64,000 bases of DNA from Micrococcus sp. 2A (GTDB lineage: Bacteria; Actinomycetota; Actinomycetes; Actinomycetales; Micrococcaceae). Both the position numbers and the translations under genes were made by a program. Location of the stretch: the NCBI RefSeq assembly GCF_039519235.1, contig NZ_CP154351.1:2170001-2234000 (forward strand), in the 5' to 3' direction. Below the pieces are notes generated by a model. The model did no database searches, had not been told where the DNA came from, and was given only the letters and a program-made list of their open reading frames with translations. This document shows positions 8,019 through 16,375 of this stretch, one piece after another (the first letter of the stretch is position 1; each line of letters begins with the position of its first letter).

Positions 8019-9359
8019 TCAGCCCCAGCCGCCCCACCAGGCCTCGAGGTCCGGCTCGGCCTCCACCGCGCGCCAGCCCAGATCCGCCGCGCGGACCCGC
8101 AGCGTCCGCGCCGGCGGGACGGCCCCCTCGCGGTGCTCGCGCCACCGCGCGCGGGAAGAGGTCAGCGTTGCGAGGACGTCGTCCGCCTCGTCGGTCACCT
8201 CCACGCGCTCCACGCCGTCCCGCTCCAGCCTCAGCAGCAAGTCCGAGGCGTCCTTCGGCACAGGGCGCACGCCGGGCTCGGCCGGGCGCACCGGCACCGC
8301 GACGTCGACGCCCCAGTCCGGGGCGGATCTCAGGGCCACGCGGGGGTCACTCGGCCCCGCCGCGTCCGGCTCCCCCGCAGGCGCCTCGAGCGCCACGCGC
8401 TCGTCGGTCAGGCAGGCCGCGGCGTCGTCGCCCAGCGCCCCGCGCACGAGGAGCCGGGCGCTCGGGAACGCCTGCAGGAGGGCGTCCGCGCCCAGCACGG
8501 TGGCGGCGTCGCCGGCGACCCTCAGCGTCACGGCCGCCCGTGCGGGGCGGTCCTCCCCGCCGAGGCCGAGGCTCAGCCCCCGCGCGGTGGGCGCGGCGAT
8601 CCTCGGCGCGAGGACGAGGGCCTCGCGGTTCTTCACACGCCTGGCCTCGGCCGGGTCCTCGCGGCCGCCGAAGTCCTCCCCGGCCTGCCACGCGACGGCG
8701 CGCGGCTCGTACGCGAACGCTCCCCCGGCCCGCCACAGCCGGTGCGCGAGCTCCCAGTCCTCACCCCCGTAGCCGACGAAGGAGGGGTCGAAGCCGCCCG
8801 CGTCCTCGTAGACCTCGCGCGCCACCGTGAGCACCGCCGAGATGATGAACCGGTAGGACGTGGAGTCCGCACGCCGCAGGTCCTCGGAGTCGGCGTAGGC
8901 CCGCGCGAGCCACGCGGGCTCCTCCAGGCGCGCCCACTCCGGGACGGACTCCCCCGGCCGCCAGCCACCCGCCTCCAGCAGCCGCGGGTCCAGATGACGA
9001 CGCCGTCCCACCACCACGGCCAGGCCGCTCGCCGCGGGCGCGGCGCACGCGGCGGTGAGGTAGCCGGGCTCGGGGAGCATGTCGCCGTCGAGGAAGGCCA
9101 GCACGGAGCCCTCGGCGGCCTGGACCCCCAGCGCGCGGGCCGCCGAGGCGCGGAAGCCGCGGTCCTCGTGGCGCACCACGGCGGAGGCGAAGGGCAGCTC
9201 CGCGGGGAGCGCGGGCGGCTCGGGCGAGCCGTCGTCGGCGATCACCACCTGCAGCCGGGAGGCCGGGTGGTCCTGCGCGGCGAGGGCCGCGAGGAGCCGG
9301 TCCAGGTCCGCCTGCGCCCGGTAGTAGGGCACCACCACGGAGACCTCGGGCGCGGTCAT
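8019..9359 (-). CDS. Family 2 glycosyltransferase
   Basis: 446 residues. The GT-A fold opens with SVVVPYYRAQADLDRLLAALAAQ; the nucleotide-sugar pocket follows with VIADDGSPE and the metal-binding LAFLDGDMLPEPGYL (DxD-type). GGFDPSFVGYGGEDWELAHRLWRAG is the acceptor/galactosyltransferase-like block also found in GT7-type C-terminal domains. The last ~170 residues are a separate domain with repeated DPRVALRSAP-type segments that I do not recognise. Its ATG at 9359 overlaps the stop of the next upstream gene as ATGA. Probably adds one sugar of a surface glycan. Confidence 0.85.
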   Translation of the reverse strand: MTAPEVSVVVPYYRAQADLDRLLAALAAQDHPASRLQVVIADDGSPEPPALPAELPFASAVVRHEDRGFRASAARALGVQAAEGSVLAFLDGDMLPEPGYLTAACAAPAASGLAVVVGRRRHLDPRLLEAGGWRPGESVPEWARLEEPAWLARAYADSEDLRRADSTSYRFIISAVLTVAREVYEDAGGFDPSFVGYGGEDWELAHRLWRAGGAFAYEPRAVAWQAGEDFGGREDPAEARRVKNREALVLAPRIAAPTARGLSLGLGGEDRPARAAVTLRVAGDAATVLGADALLQAFPSARLLVRGALGDDAAACLTDERVALEAPAGEPDAAGPSDPRVALRSAPDWGVDVAVPVRPAEPGVRPVPKDASDLLLRLERDGVERVEVTDEADDVLATLTSSRARWREHREGAVPPARTLRVRAADLGWRAVEAEPDLEAWWGGWG

Positions 9360-10453
9360 GCCCACCCGTGGACCGTGGCCCACACGTCCGCGAGCCGCCG
9401 CGCGCACGTCTCGGGGCCGGGCTCGAGGCTCGTGCCGGGCGCCAGCCAGGTGCGGCGGTGGTCCTCCACGGCCTCCGCGATGGCCTCGGCCAGCGCGTAG
9501 TCCAGGGGACCGGTGTCCACGCCGGTGACCCGCAGCGTGCCGGGCCGCAGGCGCGCCATCTCCTGGACGTACCGGCCGCTCGGCACGATCGGCCGGCGCC
9601 CCACGCCCATCCACGAGCCGAGCGAGCCGGACGCCGAGACGTTGCGGTGCGCGGCCAGCGGGATGCCCGCGGCCAGCAGCGCGGCGTCGGAGAGCTCGTC
9701 CGGCACGAAGCCCGTGGCGCGGAACTCCAGCCCGCGGTCCCGCGCGCTCTCGCGCAGCTCCCGCACGAGGCGGTCGTGGCCCGCGGAGACCGGGCCGAGC
9801 GCGGTCACGCGGCGCGGCGCCCCGCTGCCCGGGCCCCACTGGCGGTGCAGCTCGGCGAGGGCGTCCAGCGCCACGGCGTGGCCCTTGCCCGGGTAGAGGA
9901 AGCCGAACACCACCACGTCGTCCTCGAGCCCGGCCAGGTGCTCCGGCAGCTCCGGCCGCGTGTCGGAGAGCATGGCGCGGCGGTCCTCCACGGGCAGCGG
10001 CACCACGTGCACGGCCACGTCCACGATGTCGTCCAGCAGCGCCCGCTCGTGCTCCGAGGAGACCACGACGCCGGCCACGTGCCGCGCGATCCGCGCGTAG
10101 GCCTCGGCGCGCCGCCGGAAGCGCTCCTCGCCCTCGGCGGCCTGGGGGATGTCGTGCAGGGTGAGCGTCACCGCCGGGGGCAGCACCTCGAGCAGGCAGT
10201 CGGCCGCCGCGGCGGGCGAGGGCCCGAACAGCGCGTCCGTCACGTCCAGGTGGACCGCCCGGCCGTCGTCGACGGCGTCCCGGAGGACCCCGGCGAGCCC
10301 CAGGAAGTCGGAGGAGTCCGTGGCGTGCAGGGGCTCGACGTCCGCGCCCAGCCCCTGGAGGGTGCGCCGCGCGGCGGCTCCGTGGCGCGTCACGCCGTGC
10401 TCGTCTGGACCCACGGTCGCGTACAGCACGCGCCCCCTCGCTTCCGGCTCCAT
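9356..10453 (-). CDS. Glycosyltransferase (GT4-like, single-domain)
   Basis: About 365 residues with the late-Rossmann features of GT-B enzymes: VTLTLHDIPQAAEGEERFRRR, VSSEHERALLDDI, VVFGFLYPGKGHAVALDAL and NVSASGSLGSWMGVGRRPIVP near the C-terminus where GT4 enzymes bind the sugar nucleotide. The start is either the ATG at 10453 or a GTG two codons earlier; GAGG lies about ten bases ahead of the ATG. It is co-translated with the GT2 gene behind it and divergent from the large fused glycosyltransferase. A damaged second copy of its middle part lies at 21480-22008, so a paralogue once existed about 11 kb away. Confidence 0.75.
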   Translation of the reverse strand: MEPEARGRVLYATVGPDEHGVTRHGAAARRTLQGLGADVEPLHATDSSDFLGLAGVLRDAVDDGRAVHLDVTDALFGPSPAAAADCLLEVLPPAVTLTLHDIPQAAEGEERFRRRAEAYARIARHVAGVVVSSEHERALLDDIVDVAVHVVPLPVEDRRAMLSDTRPELPEHLAGLEDDVVVFGFLYPGKGHAVALDALAELHRQWGPGSGAPRRVTALGPVSAGHDRLVRELRESARDRGLEFRATGFVPDELSDAALLAAGIPLAAHRNVSASGSLGSWMGVGRRPIVPSGRYVQEMARLRPGTLRVTGVDTGPLDYALAEAIAEAVEDHRRTWLAPGTSLEPGPETCARRLADVWATVHGWA

Positions 10454-10607
10454 CGTCACTGTTCCTCACGTGGTGGAATGGTGGTCTGCGCGGTGGCGTC
10501 GACTCAGGGAGTCGTGCCGGCCCACCGCCCAGGCCAGCCTACGACGTGCGCGGACCCGCGGGGGGACGCGGACACGCCGCTTCCACCGCCGTCCGAAAGC
10601 CACCGCC

Positions 10608-12653
10608 GTGACCCTCACCGTGCAGCACGTGCCCGCCGGGCACCCCTACAGCCGCGCCGTGCGTCCGCTGGACGCCTCCGCGGCCCCGGACGTGGAGTTC
10701 TGGCCGGACCCTCCCGTCCCCGGCGCGCCGGAGCACCAGTGGTGGCCGCCCCAGGCGCTCGACGCGCGCTGGCTCGCCGAGCACCGCCCGGACGTGCTGC
10801 ACGTGCACTTCGGCTTCGAGCACCGCACCCCGGACGAGCTCGCGGCGGCCATGGACGCCCAGCACGCGCACGGCGGGGCCGTGGTGGTCACCGTGCACGA
10901 CCTCGAGAACCCGCACCTGACGGACCAGACCCTGCACCGGCGGCGCCTCGCCGTGCTCCTGGAGGCCGCCGACGCCGTGTTCACCCTGACCCCCGGCGCG
11001 GCCGACGCGGTGGCCCGCGACTACGGGGTGCGGGCCCACGTGGTGCCGCATCCGCACATCGTCCCGCTCGACGCCCTCGCCGAGCTCGCCCCGGCGGACC
11101 CCGCCCCCGCCCCGGACGACGCCGGCCCCGCCGCCGGCGAGGGCGACGAGGAGGAGCGCGCCGCCGTCGCCCCCGCCCGCCTCCTGGTGCACGCGAAGGA
11201 CCTGCGCGCCCAGGTGGACCCCGTGGGGTTCCTGCCCACGCTCGCCGCCGCCGTCGGGATGCTGGACGAGCGCGGCCTGGAGACCCACGTGATCGTGGAG
11301 GTGCAGGACTCGGTGCGCAGCGAGGCGGACCTGGAGCGCCTGCGGGAGGGCTGCGAGCACCACGGCTTCGAGCTGTGGCAGCACGCCCGCCTGGCCGATC
11401 CCGAGCTGCACGCCCTGCTGCGCCGCGTCGCCGTGTCCGTGCTGCCCTACCGCACGGGCACGCACTCGGGCTGGGTGGAGATGTGCCGGGACCTCGGGGT
11501 GCCGGTGGCCGTGGCGGACGTCGGGCACATCGCGGACCAGGCGCGCGCGTGGGTCTCCCCGGACGCGCTCGCCGCGTTCGACCGGCAGGACGCGGACTCC
11601 CTCGCCGACGCCCTCGAGCGGCTCCTCCGCGGCCGGCACCGGCTGCGCCCGGTGCCGGTGGCCGCGCGCGCGCGCCAGCGCCGCCGCGTGGCCGCCACCC
11701 ACGTGGCCGCCTACCGCGAGGCGTGGGCGCGCCGGCACGGCACCCTGAAGACGGTCTCCGTGCTGGTGATCACCGGCCACCGGGACGCTCACCTGGCCCG
11801 CCTCCTCGCGGGCCTGGAGCGCTCGGCGCGCCGCCCTGAGCAGGTGGTGGTCGTGTTCATGGACCAGCCCGACGGGGACGTGCCCGCCACGGGCCTGGAC
11901 GTCACGGTCGGCCACGTGGCCGGCCGGGGCGGACTGCCGCTCGCGGAGGCCCGCAACGCCGCCGCCGCGCTGGCCACGGGCGAGGTGCTCGTGTTCCTCG
12001 ACGTGGACTGCATCCCCGCCGCGGACACCGTGGGCACGCTCACCTCGGAGGTGGCCGCGCATCCGGGCTCCGTGGTGATGGGCACGCCGCGCTACCTCGG
12101 TGCCGGCTGGACCGCCACGCTGCCGTCCGCGGGCACCCTCGGGGACGCGGGCGGCGAGCCCGGCACCGCGTCCCCGCCCCTCACCGACGGCGCCCTGCGC
12201 CGCCTCTCCGTGCCCCACCACGGGCGCGCCCACCTGACGGCCGGCCCCTCGGAGGAGTGGCACCTGGTGTGGACGCTCGTGCTGGCGATCGCGCGGTCCG
12301 ACCTCGAACGGATCGGCGGCTTCGACGCGGGCTTCTCCGGCTACGGCGCCGAGGACACCGACATCGCCTTCCGCGCCCGCGACGCCGGGCTGCGGCTGCG
12401 CTTCAGCCCCGCCGAGGTGTTCCACCAGCACCACGGCGTCTTCTCCCCTCCGGTAAACCACCTCGAGGACATCCTGGTGAACGCGAAGCGGTTCCGTGCC
12501 GTGCACGGCCGGTGGGCCATGGAGGGGTGGCTGCGCGCCTTCGCGGAGGCCGGCCTGATCGCGTGGGATCCCGCGGGCGAGCGGCTCGAGCTGCTGCGCC
12601 GCCCGGGCCCCGAGGAGCTCGCCGCCGCCCGCCGGGAGGACGCCGCGTACTGA
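10608..12653 (+). CDS. Two-domain glycosyltransferase (GT4-like + GT2)
   Basis: 681 residues made of two transferase domains. Residues about 1-380 are GT-B-like (DVLHVHFGFEHRTPDEL, VVVTVHDLENPHL, ADAVFTLTPGAADAVA, SVLPYRTGTHSGWVEMCRDLGVPVAV); about 385-650 are GT-A of family 2 (SVLVITGHRDAHLARLLAGL, LVFLDVDCIPAADTV with its DxD, RIGGFDAGFSGYGAEDTDIAFRARDAG). An acidic Ala/Pro insert at about 165-185 separates parts of the first domain. The GTG at 10608 directly precedes the first beta strand. It is transcribed away from the neighbouring transferase operon, with a 155-base shared promoter region. It could add two different sugars in sequence. Confidence 0.8.
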   Translation: MTLTVQHVPAGHPYSRAVRPLDASAAPDVEFWPDPPVPGAPEHQWWPPQALDARWLAEHRPDVLHVHFGFEHRTPDELAAAMDAQHAHGGAVVVTVHDLENPHLTDQTLHRRRLAVLLEAADAVFTLTPGAADAVARDYGVRAHVVPHPHIVPLDALAELAPADPAPAPDDAGPAAGEGDEEERAAVAPARLLVHAKDLRAQVDPVGFLPTLAAAVGMLDERGLETHVIVEVQDSVRSEADLERLREGCEHHGFELWQHARLADPELHALLRRVAVSVLPYRTGTHSGWVEMCRDLGVPVAVADVGHIADQARAWVSPDALAAFDRQDADSLADALERLLRGRHRLRPVPVAARARQRRRVAATHVAAYREAWARRHGTLKTVSVLVITGHRDAHLARLLAGLERSARRPEQVVVVFMDQPDGDVPATGLDVTVGHVAGRGGLPLAEARNAAAALATGEVLVFLDVDCIPAADTVGTLTSEVAAHPGSVVMGTPRYLGAGWTATLPSAGTLGDAGGEPGTASPPLTDGALRRLSVPHHGRAHLTAGPSEEWHLVWTLVLAIARSDLERIGGFDAGFSGYGAEDTDIAFRARDAGLRLRFSPAEVFHQHHGVFSPPVNHLEDILVNAKRFRAVHGRWAMEGWLRAFAEAGLIAWDPAGERLELLRRPGPEELAAARREDAAY

Positions 12654-12666
12654 GCCCTCGGCCCGC

Positions 12667-13794
12667 TCAGGCCAGCGCCGCCTCCACCGCGTCCTCCCAG
12701 CGGCGGCGGTACTCCGCCGGATCCACGAGGAGGGCGGCGGCCAGGCGGTCCGCGGCGGACGGGTCCGCGAGGGCCCGCTCCACGGCCCCGGACCAGTCCG
12801 CGTCCGGGTCCTCCCACGCGCACCACGGCACGCCCGCGGCGCGCTCGGCGGCCCGGGCGAAGAACAGCTGCTCGGCGAAGGGCCGCGGCTCGGGCGCGAG
12901 CACCACGGGGCGGCCGGAGCGGGCCGCGTCCACGCTCGCGTTGTGGCCCGCGGACACCACCACGACGTCGGCCTCGGCCGCCCGCACGGGGACGTCGGGC
13001 GCCCAGCCGTGCAGGCGCACGTTCCCCGGCAGGCCGGCCGCGCGCGCGACGTCGGCGGGCTCGCCCGCCCCCGCCTCGCCGTCGGCGGCGGGCCGGGCGG
13101 CTGTGGCCTCGACTCCGGCGACGGGCCCGTAGACGTCCCACGTCGCGTGCGGGACCGCGGCGGCGGCCCGGGCGAGGGCGGCCGTGCTCACCCCTCCCCC
13201 GCCCGTGCCGGTGATGACACCGACGCGCGGACGGGCCGCGCCCGTCGTCGCCGCCGCGGCGCCGAGGCGGCCCGTGACGTCCGGGACGCCCAGGTGGGTG
13301 GTGCGCGCACCGTGGACGGCCTGCCACGCGGGGTCCTCGAGCGTGACCCCGTAGTGGGCGATCAGCCGGTCGGCCTCGGCGTAGACGAGCTCGTGGGCGG
13401 GGTCGGTGCGGTCGCCGTGCATGCGCCGGTGGATCACCGGGTAGCCCGCCAGGCGCAGGAACAGGGCGGCCTCCACGGAGACGTCCACGACGCACACGTC
13501 CGGCTCCGCCTCCTGCGCGGCGGCGAGCAGGGCGGCGAAGCGCGCGCGGATCACCGGGCCGGCGGGCGTGTGGTGCAGGGGCGAGCGCGCGGGCTGGACG
13601 TGCCCGTCCACGAGGTCCGTGGGCAGCGGGACGAGACGGGTCCCGGCGGGGAGCATGTCCCCCGCGGCGGGATGCGCCGTCACCACCGTGACGCTGAACG
13701 CCCCTGTTCCCGCGAGGTTGGCCGCGTGCCGGACGTGCCCGGATCCGTGCTGGTGGGCGTAGTAGAGGACGCGCCGCCTGCCCCCGCCGGTCAC
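12667..13794 (-). CDS. MurG/GT28-like glycosyltransferase
   Basis: 375 residues. The N-terminus RRVLYYAHQHGSGHVRHAANLA has the glycine-rich HGSGH loop of MurG/MGT-type GT-B enzymes. The C-terminal half has VGVITGTGGGGVSTAAL, NVRLHGWAPDVPVRAAEADVVVVSAGHNASVDAARSGRPVVLAPEPRPFAEQ, the usual donor-binding region of GT28/GT1 families. The GTG start at 13794 overlaps the stop of the upstream GT4 gene as GTGA. Its stop lies 13 bases from that of the convergent fused transferase, with no hairpin between them. Confidence 0.75.
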   Translation of the reverse strand: MTGGGRRRVLYYAHQHGSGHVRHAANLAGTGAFSVTVVTAHPAAGDMLPAGTRLVPLPTDLVDGHVQPARSPLHHTPAGPVIRARFAALLAAAQEAEPDVCVVDVSVEAALFLRLAGYPVIHRRMHGDRTDPAHELVYAEADRLIAHYGVTLEDPAWQAVHGARTTHLGVPDVTGRLGAAAATTGAARPRVGVITGTGGGGVSTAALARAAAAVPHATWDVYGPVAGVEATAARPAADGEAGAGEPADVARAAGLPGNVRLHGWAPDVPVRAAEADVVVVSAGHNASVDAARSGRPVVLAPEPRPFAEQLFFARAAERAAGVPWCAWEDPDADWSGAVERALADPSAADRLAAALLVDPAEYRRRWEDAVEAALA

Positions 13795-14846
13795 GAGCGC
13801 GGCGCCTCGTGGTCCTCGACGACCTGCTCGAGCAGGTCGAGGTAGCCCTCCACCATGGTGTCCGAGCTGAAGCGGCGGGCCCAGGCCTTCACGCGGCCGC
13901 GGTCCTTGCGGCGGGCGTGGCGGATGGAGTCGGTGAGCGTCTCGGCGGAGTGGTGCACCGCGAGGTCGCCGGCCTGCGGGGCCACGATCTCGCCCATCGA
14001 GCCGGAGAGCAGTGCCGCCACGGGGACCCCGAGCGCCATGGCCTCCACCGTGGCCAGGCCGAACGGCTCGGCCCACAGCGGCGTGGAGAGGTACACCTCG
14101 CCGGTGGCCAGCATGTCCGGCAGCGTGGAGTGGTCCAGGTGGCCGTGGTAGACGGTGTCCTCGCCCAGGCGGGGCAGGATCACGTCGTCGTAGTACGCCT
14201 GGTCGGAGATCGGCCCGGCGAAGTGCAGCTCCATGCCGGCGCCGCGGGCGGCGTCGATGGCGATGTGCAGGCCCTTCTCCCCCGTGATGCGCGCGGCCCA
14301 CACGGCGCGGCCCGGCACGGGCGCGGCGTCGCTGACCCACTTCTGCAGCTCGATCCCGTTGGGCACCACGTCCACGCGGGGCAGGCGGTGCTGCCAGGCG
14401 ATCGCGTTGGACGCGGAGACGGACGCCCAGCGGTGATGCTTCGGGGCGGTCCACCCGGGCTCGTCGAGGACGCGGAGCACGCGGTTCAGCGTGGCCGGGG
14501 TGTGGAGCACGGTGAGCATCGGCGCGGAGCGCATGCGCTGCAGCGGCACCGGGGTGAGGGAGTTGTTGAGCACGACGTCGGCGTCCGAGGCCAGCACGGC
14601 GTCACAGGCCGCCTCCATCGCGCGCTCGCGCACGGCGACGGCCTCGTCGCCGTCGCCCATGGCGCCCTCCTTCGCCAGGACCGGGATGAACTCACCCGGC
14701 ACCTGGGTGCCCTCCCGGCCGTACACGCGGACGTCATGGCCGCGGCGGACGAGGTGCTCCACGGTGAGGGCCGTGTGCATCTCGAGGCCGCCGGCGTACG
14801 GCGAACGGATGGGATGGAGCATGTGGGTGAGCACCGCGATGCGCAT
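13791..14846 (-). CDS. Family 4 glycosyltransferase
   Basis: 351 residues, GT-B fold. MRIAVLTHMLHPIRSPYAGGLEMHTALTVEHLVRRGHDV is the typical N-terminus; VDVVPNGIELQKW, ARITGEKGLHIAIDAAR, TVYHGHLDHSTLPDMLATGEVYLSTPLWAEPFGLATVEAMALGVPVAA contain the donor site with the E-x7-E pattern of retaining GT4 enzymes. Start ATG at 14846 is supported by where the first beta strand begins. It leads a two-gene operon with the GT28-like gene. Confidence 0.85.
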   Translation of the reverse strand: MRIAVLTHMLHPIRSPYAGGLEMHTALTVEHLVRRGHDVRVYGREGTQVPGEFIPVLAKEGAMGDGDEAVAVRERAMEAACDAVLASDADVVLNNSLTPVPLQRMRSAPMLTVLHTPATLNRVLRVLDEPGWTAPKHHRWASVSASNAIAWQHRLPRVDVVPNGIELQKWVSDAAPVPGRAVWAARITGEKGLHIAIDAARGAGMELHFAGPISDQAYYDDVILPRLGEDTVYHGHLDHSTLPDMLATGEVYLSTPLWAEPFGLATVEAMALGVPVAALLSGSMGEIVAPQAGDLAVHHSAETLTDSIRHARRKDRGRVKAWARRFSSDTMVEGYLDLLEQVVEDHEAPRS

Positions 14847-14948
14847 GGGTGGCCCCCTCTCGGCCCGGTGAGGGGCGACGACGCGCCCGGGAGGGGCGGC
14901 TGGCGAACAGACGTACGGGCCGACTGTACTGGCGCGCGGGGCGCGCGG

Positions 14949-14975
14949 AAAGTACACGAGGGCGGGGTCTGTCAA
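14949..14975 (-). promoter_or_regulatory. Possible promoter of the GT4/GT28 operon
   Basis: On the minus strand a consensus TTGACA (14975-14970) is followed after 15 bases by TACTTT (14954-14949). The short spacer makes this tentative. It lies about 100 bases ahead of the GT4 start and beyond the tRNA terminator. Confidence 0.35.
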
Positions 14976-15036
14976 GGGGGTCCGGGAGAGTGATCCGGAT
15001 CCCCTTCCCGCCGGGCTCGGCCGCGGAACGAGAAAG

Positions 15037-15072
15037 TCCCGGTCCGCCATCCGTGAGGATCGCGGACCGGGA
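15037..15072 (-). terminator. Intrinsic terminator after tRNA-Ala
   Basis: Arms TCCCGGTCCGC (15037-15047) and GCGGACCGGGA (15062-15072) pair perfectly, and the loop pairs further (ATCC/GGAT). Read on the minus strand the hairpin comes eight bases after the tRNA and is followed by CTTTCT. Confidence 0.7.
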
Positions 15073-15079
15073 CGGTCCG

Positions 15080-15152
15080 TGGAGCTAAGGGGAATTGAAC
15101 CCCTGACCTTTTCATTGCGAACGAAACGCTCTACCAACTGAGCTATAGCCCC
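15080..15152 (-). tRNA. tRNA-Ala (anticodon CGC)
   Basis: The minus strand folds as a complete 73-base cloverleaf: acceptor GGGGCTA/TAGCTCC with discriminator A, D arm GCTC-AGTTGGTA-GAGC, anticodon loop TTCGCAA (anticodon CGC), and T arm with TTCAATT. The G3-T70 wobble pair, the alanine identity element, is present. CCA is not encoded. Confidence 0.93.
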
Positions 15153-15646
15153 AGGTCATGCCCTCTGCTCGAGGACACCGTAGAAGCATACTCCTGCCGT
15201 GCACGATCCTCCAATCGGGTCGCACGGCATCCGCGCCGGCGCCCGCCTCCCGGCACGGCCCACCGGCGCATCGCCCGCCCGACGGCGGCGCCCAGCGCCA
15301 CCCCCGTGAGGTCCGCCGCCACGTCCCACGGATCCGCGCTGCGGTGCGGCACGAGGGTCAGCTGGAGGACCTCGGACACGGGCGCGTGGGCGGCGAGCGG
15401 CACGAGCCAGCCGGCCGGGAGCCGGGCGGCGGCGATCAGGGCGGCTGGTGCCGCGAAGATCGCCGCGTGGATCGCCTTGTCCAGGCCCGGCACCTCGAAC
15501 CCGGCGCTCGGCACGGCCTGGCCCGGAAGGTAGAGGACCACGAGCTGGAGGAGGAGGGCGAGCGCCAGCGCGAGGAGCAGCGGAGCCCGACGGCGGCGGT
15601 GCGGCTCGGTCGCGGCGGGCTCGGCGTGGGCGGGGACGGGCGGCAT
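15143..15646 (-). CDS. VanZ-like membrane protein
   Basis: About 167 residues with four hydrophobic segments. LDKAIHAAIFAAPAALIAA and AHAPVSEVLQLTLVPHRSADPWDVAADLTGVALGAAVG match the VanZ pattern (a D-K-x-x-H in helix 2 and E-x-x-Q...D-x-x-x-N/D-x-x-G near the end). The substrate of most VanZ-like proteins is unknown. Start taken as the ATG at 15646; a GTG at 15673 is possible. The stop lies ten bases inside the tRNA-Ala gene on the same strand, so its message probably reads through the tRNA. Confidence 0.7.
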   Translation of the reverse strand: MPPVPAHAEPAATEPHRRRRAPLLLALALALLLQLVVLYLPGQAVPSAGFEVPGLDKAIHAAIFAAPAALIAAARLPAGWLVPLAAHAPVSEVLQLTLVPHRSADPWDVAADLTGVALGAAVGRAMRRWAVPGGGRRRGCRATRLEDRARQEYASTVSSSRGHDLGL

Positions 15647-15709
15647 CCGCCCACTGTAGGGCGCGGGCCACACCCGTCCCCGCCGTGCCGCCCGCGGCCG
15701 GGAGCGCGG

Positions 15710-16375
15710 TCAGGCCGCGCCGGTGTCCAGGAGGATCACGTCCAGACGTCGCGGGCCGTGGACGCCCTCGACGCGGACGAGCTCGATGTCCGAGGTGGCA
15801 GAGGGGCCCGAGATCATCGTGATCACGGCCGTCGGCGGGACGCGCTCGAGCGCCTCCGGGATGAGCTCCACCACCGACTCGACGGGCACGACGCACACAT
15901 GGTGGTCGGGCACCAGGCTGAGCGCCCGGCGACCCTCGCCGGGGCGGCCGGTGAGGAAGATCGTGCCGGTCTCGGAGCAGGTCACCGTGGAGCCGGTGAC
16001 GACGGCGTCGAGCCCGTCGAGCGTGCGGACGGTGAGCGGCTCGCCGGCGGCGCCGTCCACGAGGCGCTCGCGCCCCGCGGCGTCGTCGTCGGCGGGCAGC
16101 CACGCGGGGTCCAGCCCCGCGGGGGCCACGTAGCGCGCTCCCGCGCCGAGCAGGGCGCCGATCCGGGCACCCACCGTGGTGAGGTCCTCGCGGTGCACGC
16201 TCGCCTTGTAGTCCAGCAGGCGGTCCTCCAGCTGATGGAGGACGTCGGTCCGGCTCGCCTCGGAGTGGCGCCGGTAGGTCCGCTCCACGGGGTCCGGCGT
16301 CGGCCCGTCCTGCAGGGCCTCGCGGATGCGGCCGAGGATGGCGCTCTTCGCGTCGATGGGCTGGGGGGCGGTCAT
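15710..16375 (-). CDS. lutC: Lactate utilization protein LutC (LUD domain)
   Basis: 221 residues of the LUD fold (VVTGSTVTCSETGTIFLTG, and the C-terminal HGPRRLDVILLDTGAA). LutC is one of the three proteins of the LutABC complex that oxidises L-lactate to pyruvate. The ATG at 16375 overlaps the stop of lutB as ATGA. The order lutA-lutB-lutC, all with 4-base overlaps, is the standard operon. Confidence 0.9.
   Translation of the reverse strand: MTAPQPIDAKSAILGRIREALQDGPTPDPVERTYRRHSEASRTDVLHQLEDRLLDYKASVHREDLTTVGARIGALLGAGARYVAPAGLDPAWLPADDDAAGRERLVDGAAGEPLTVRTLDGLDAVVTGSTVTCSETGTIFLTGRPGEGRRALSLVPDHHVCVVPVESVVELIPEALERVPPTAVITMISGPSATSDIELVRVEGVHGPRRLDVILLDTGAA

Noticed and set aside
8019..10469. 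Single 816-residue protein covering two glycosyltransferases
   Set aside because: The upstream part is the wrong frame of the neighbouring gene; the ATGA overlap at 9356-9359 marks two separate genes.
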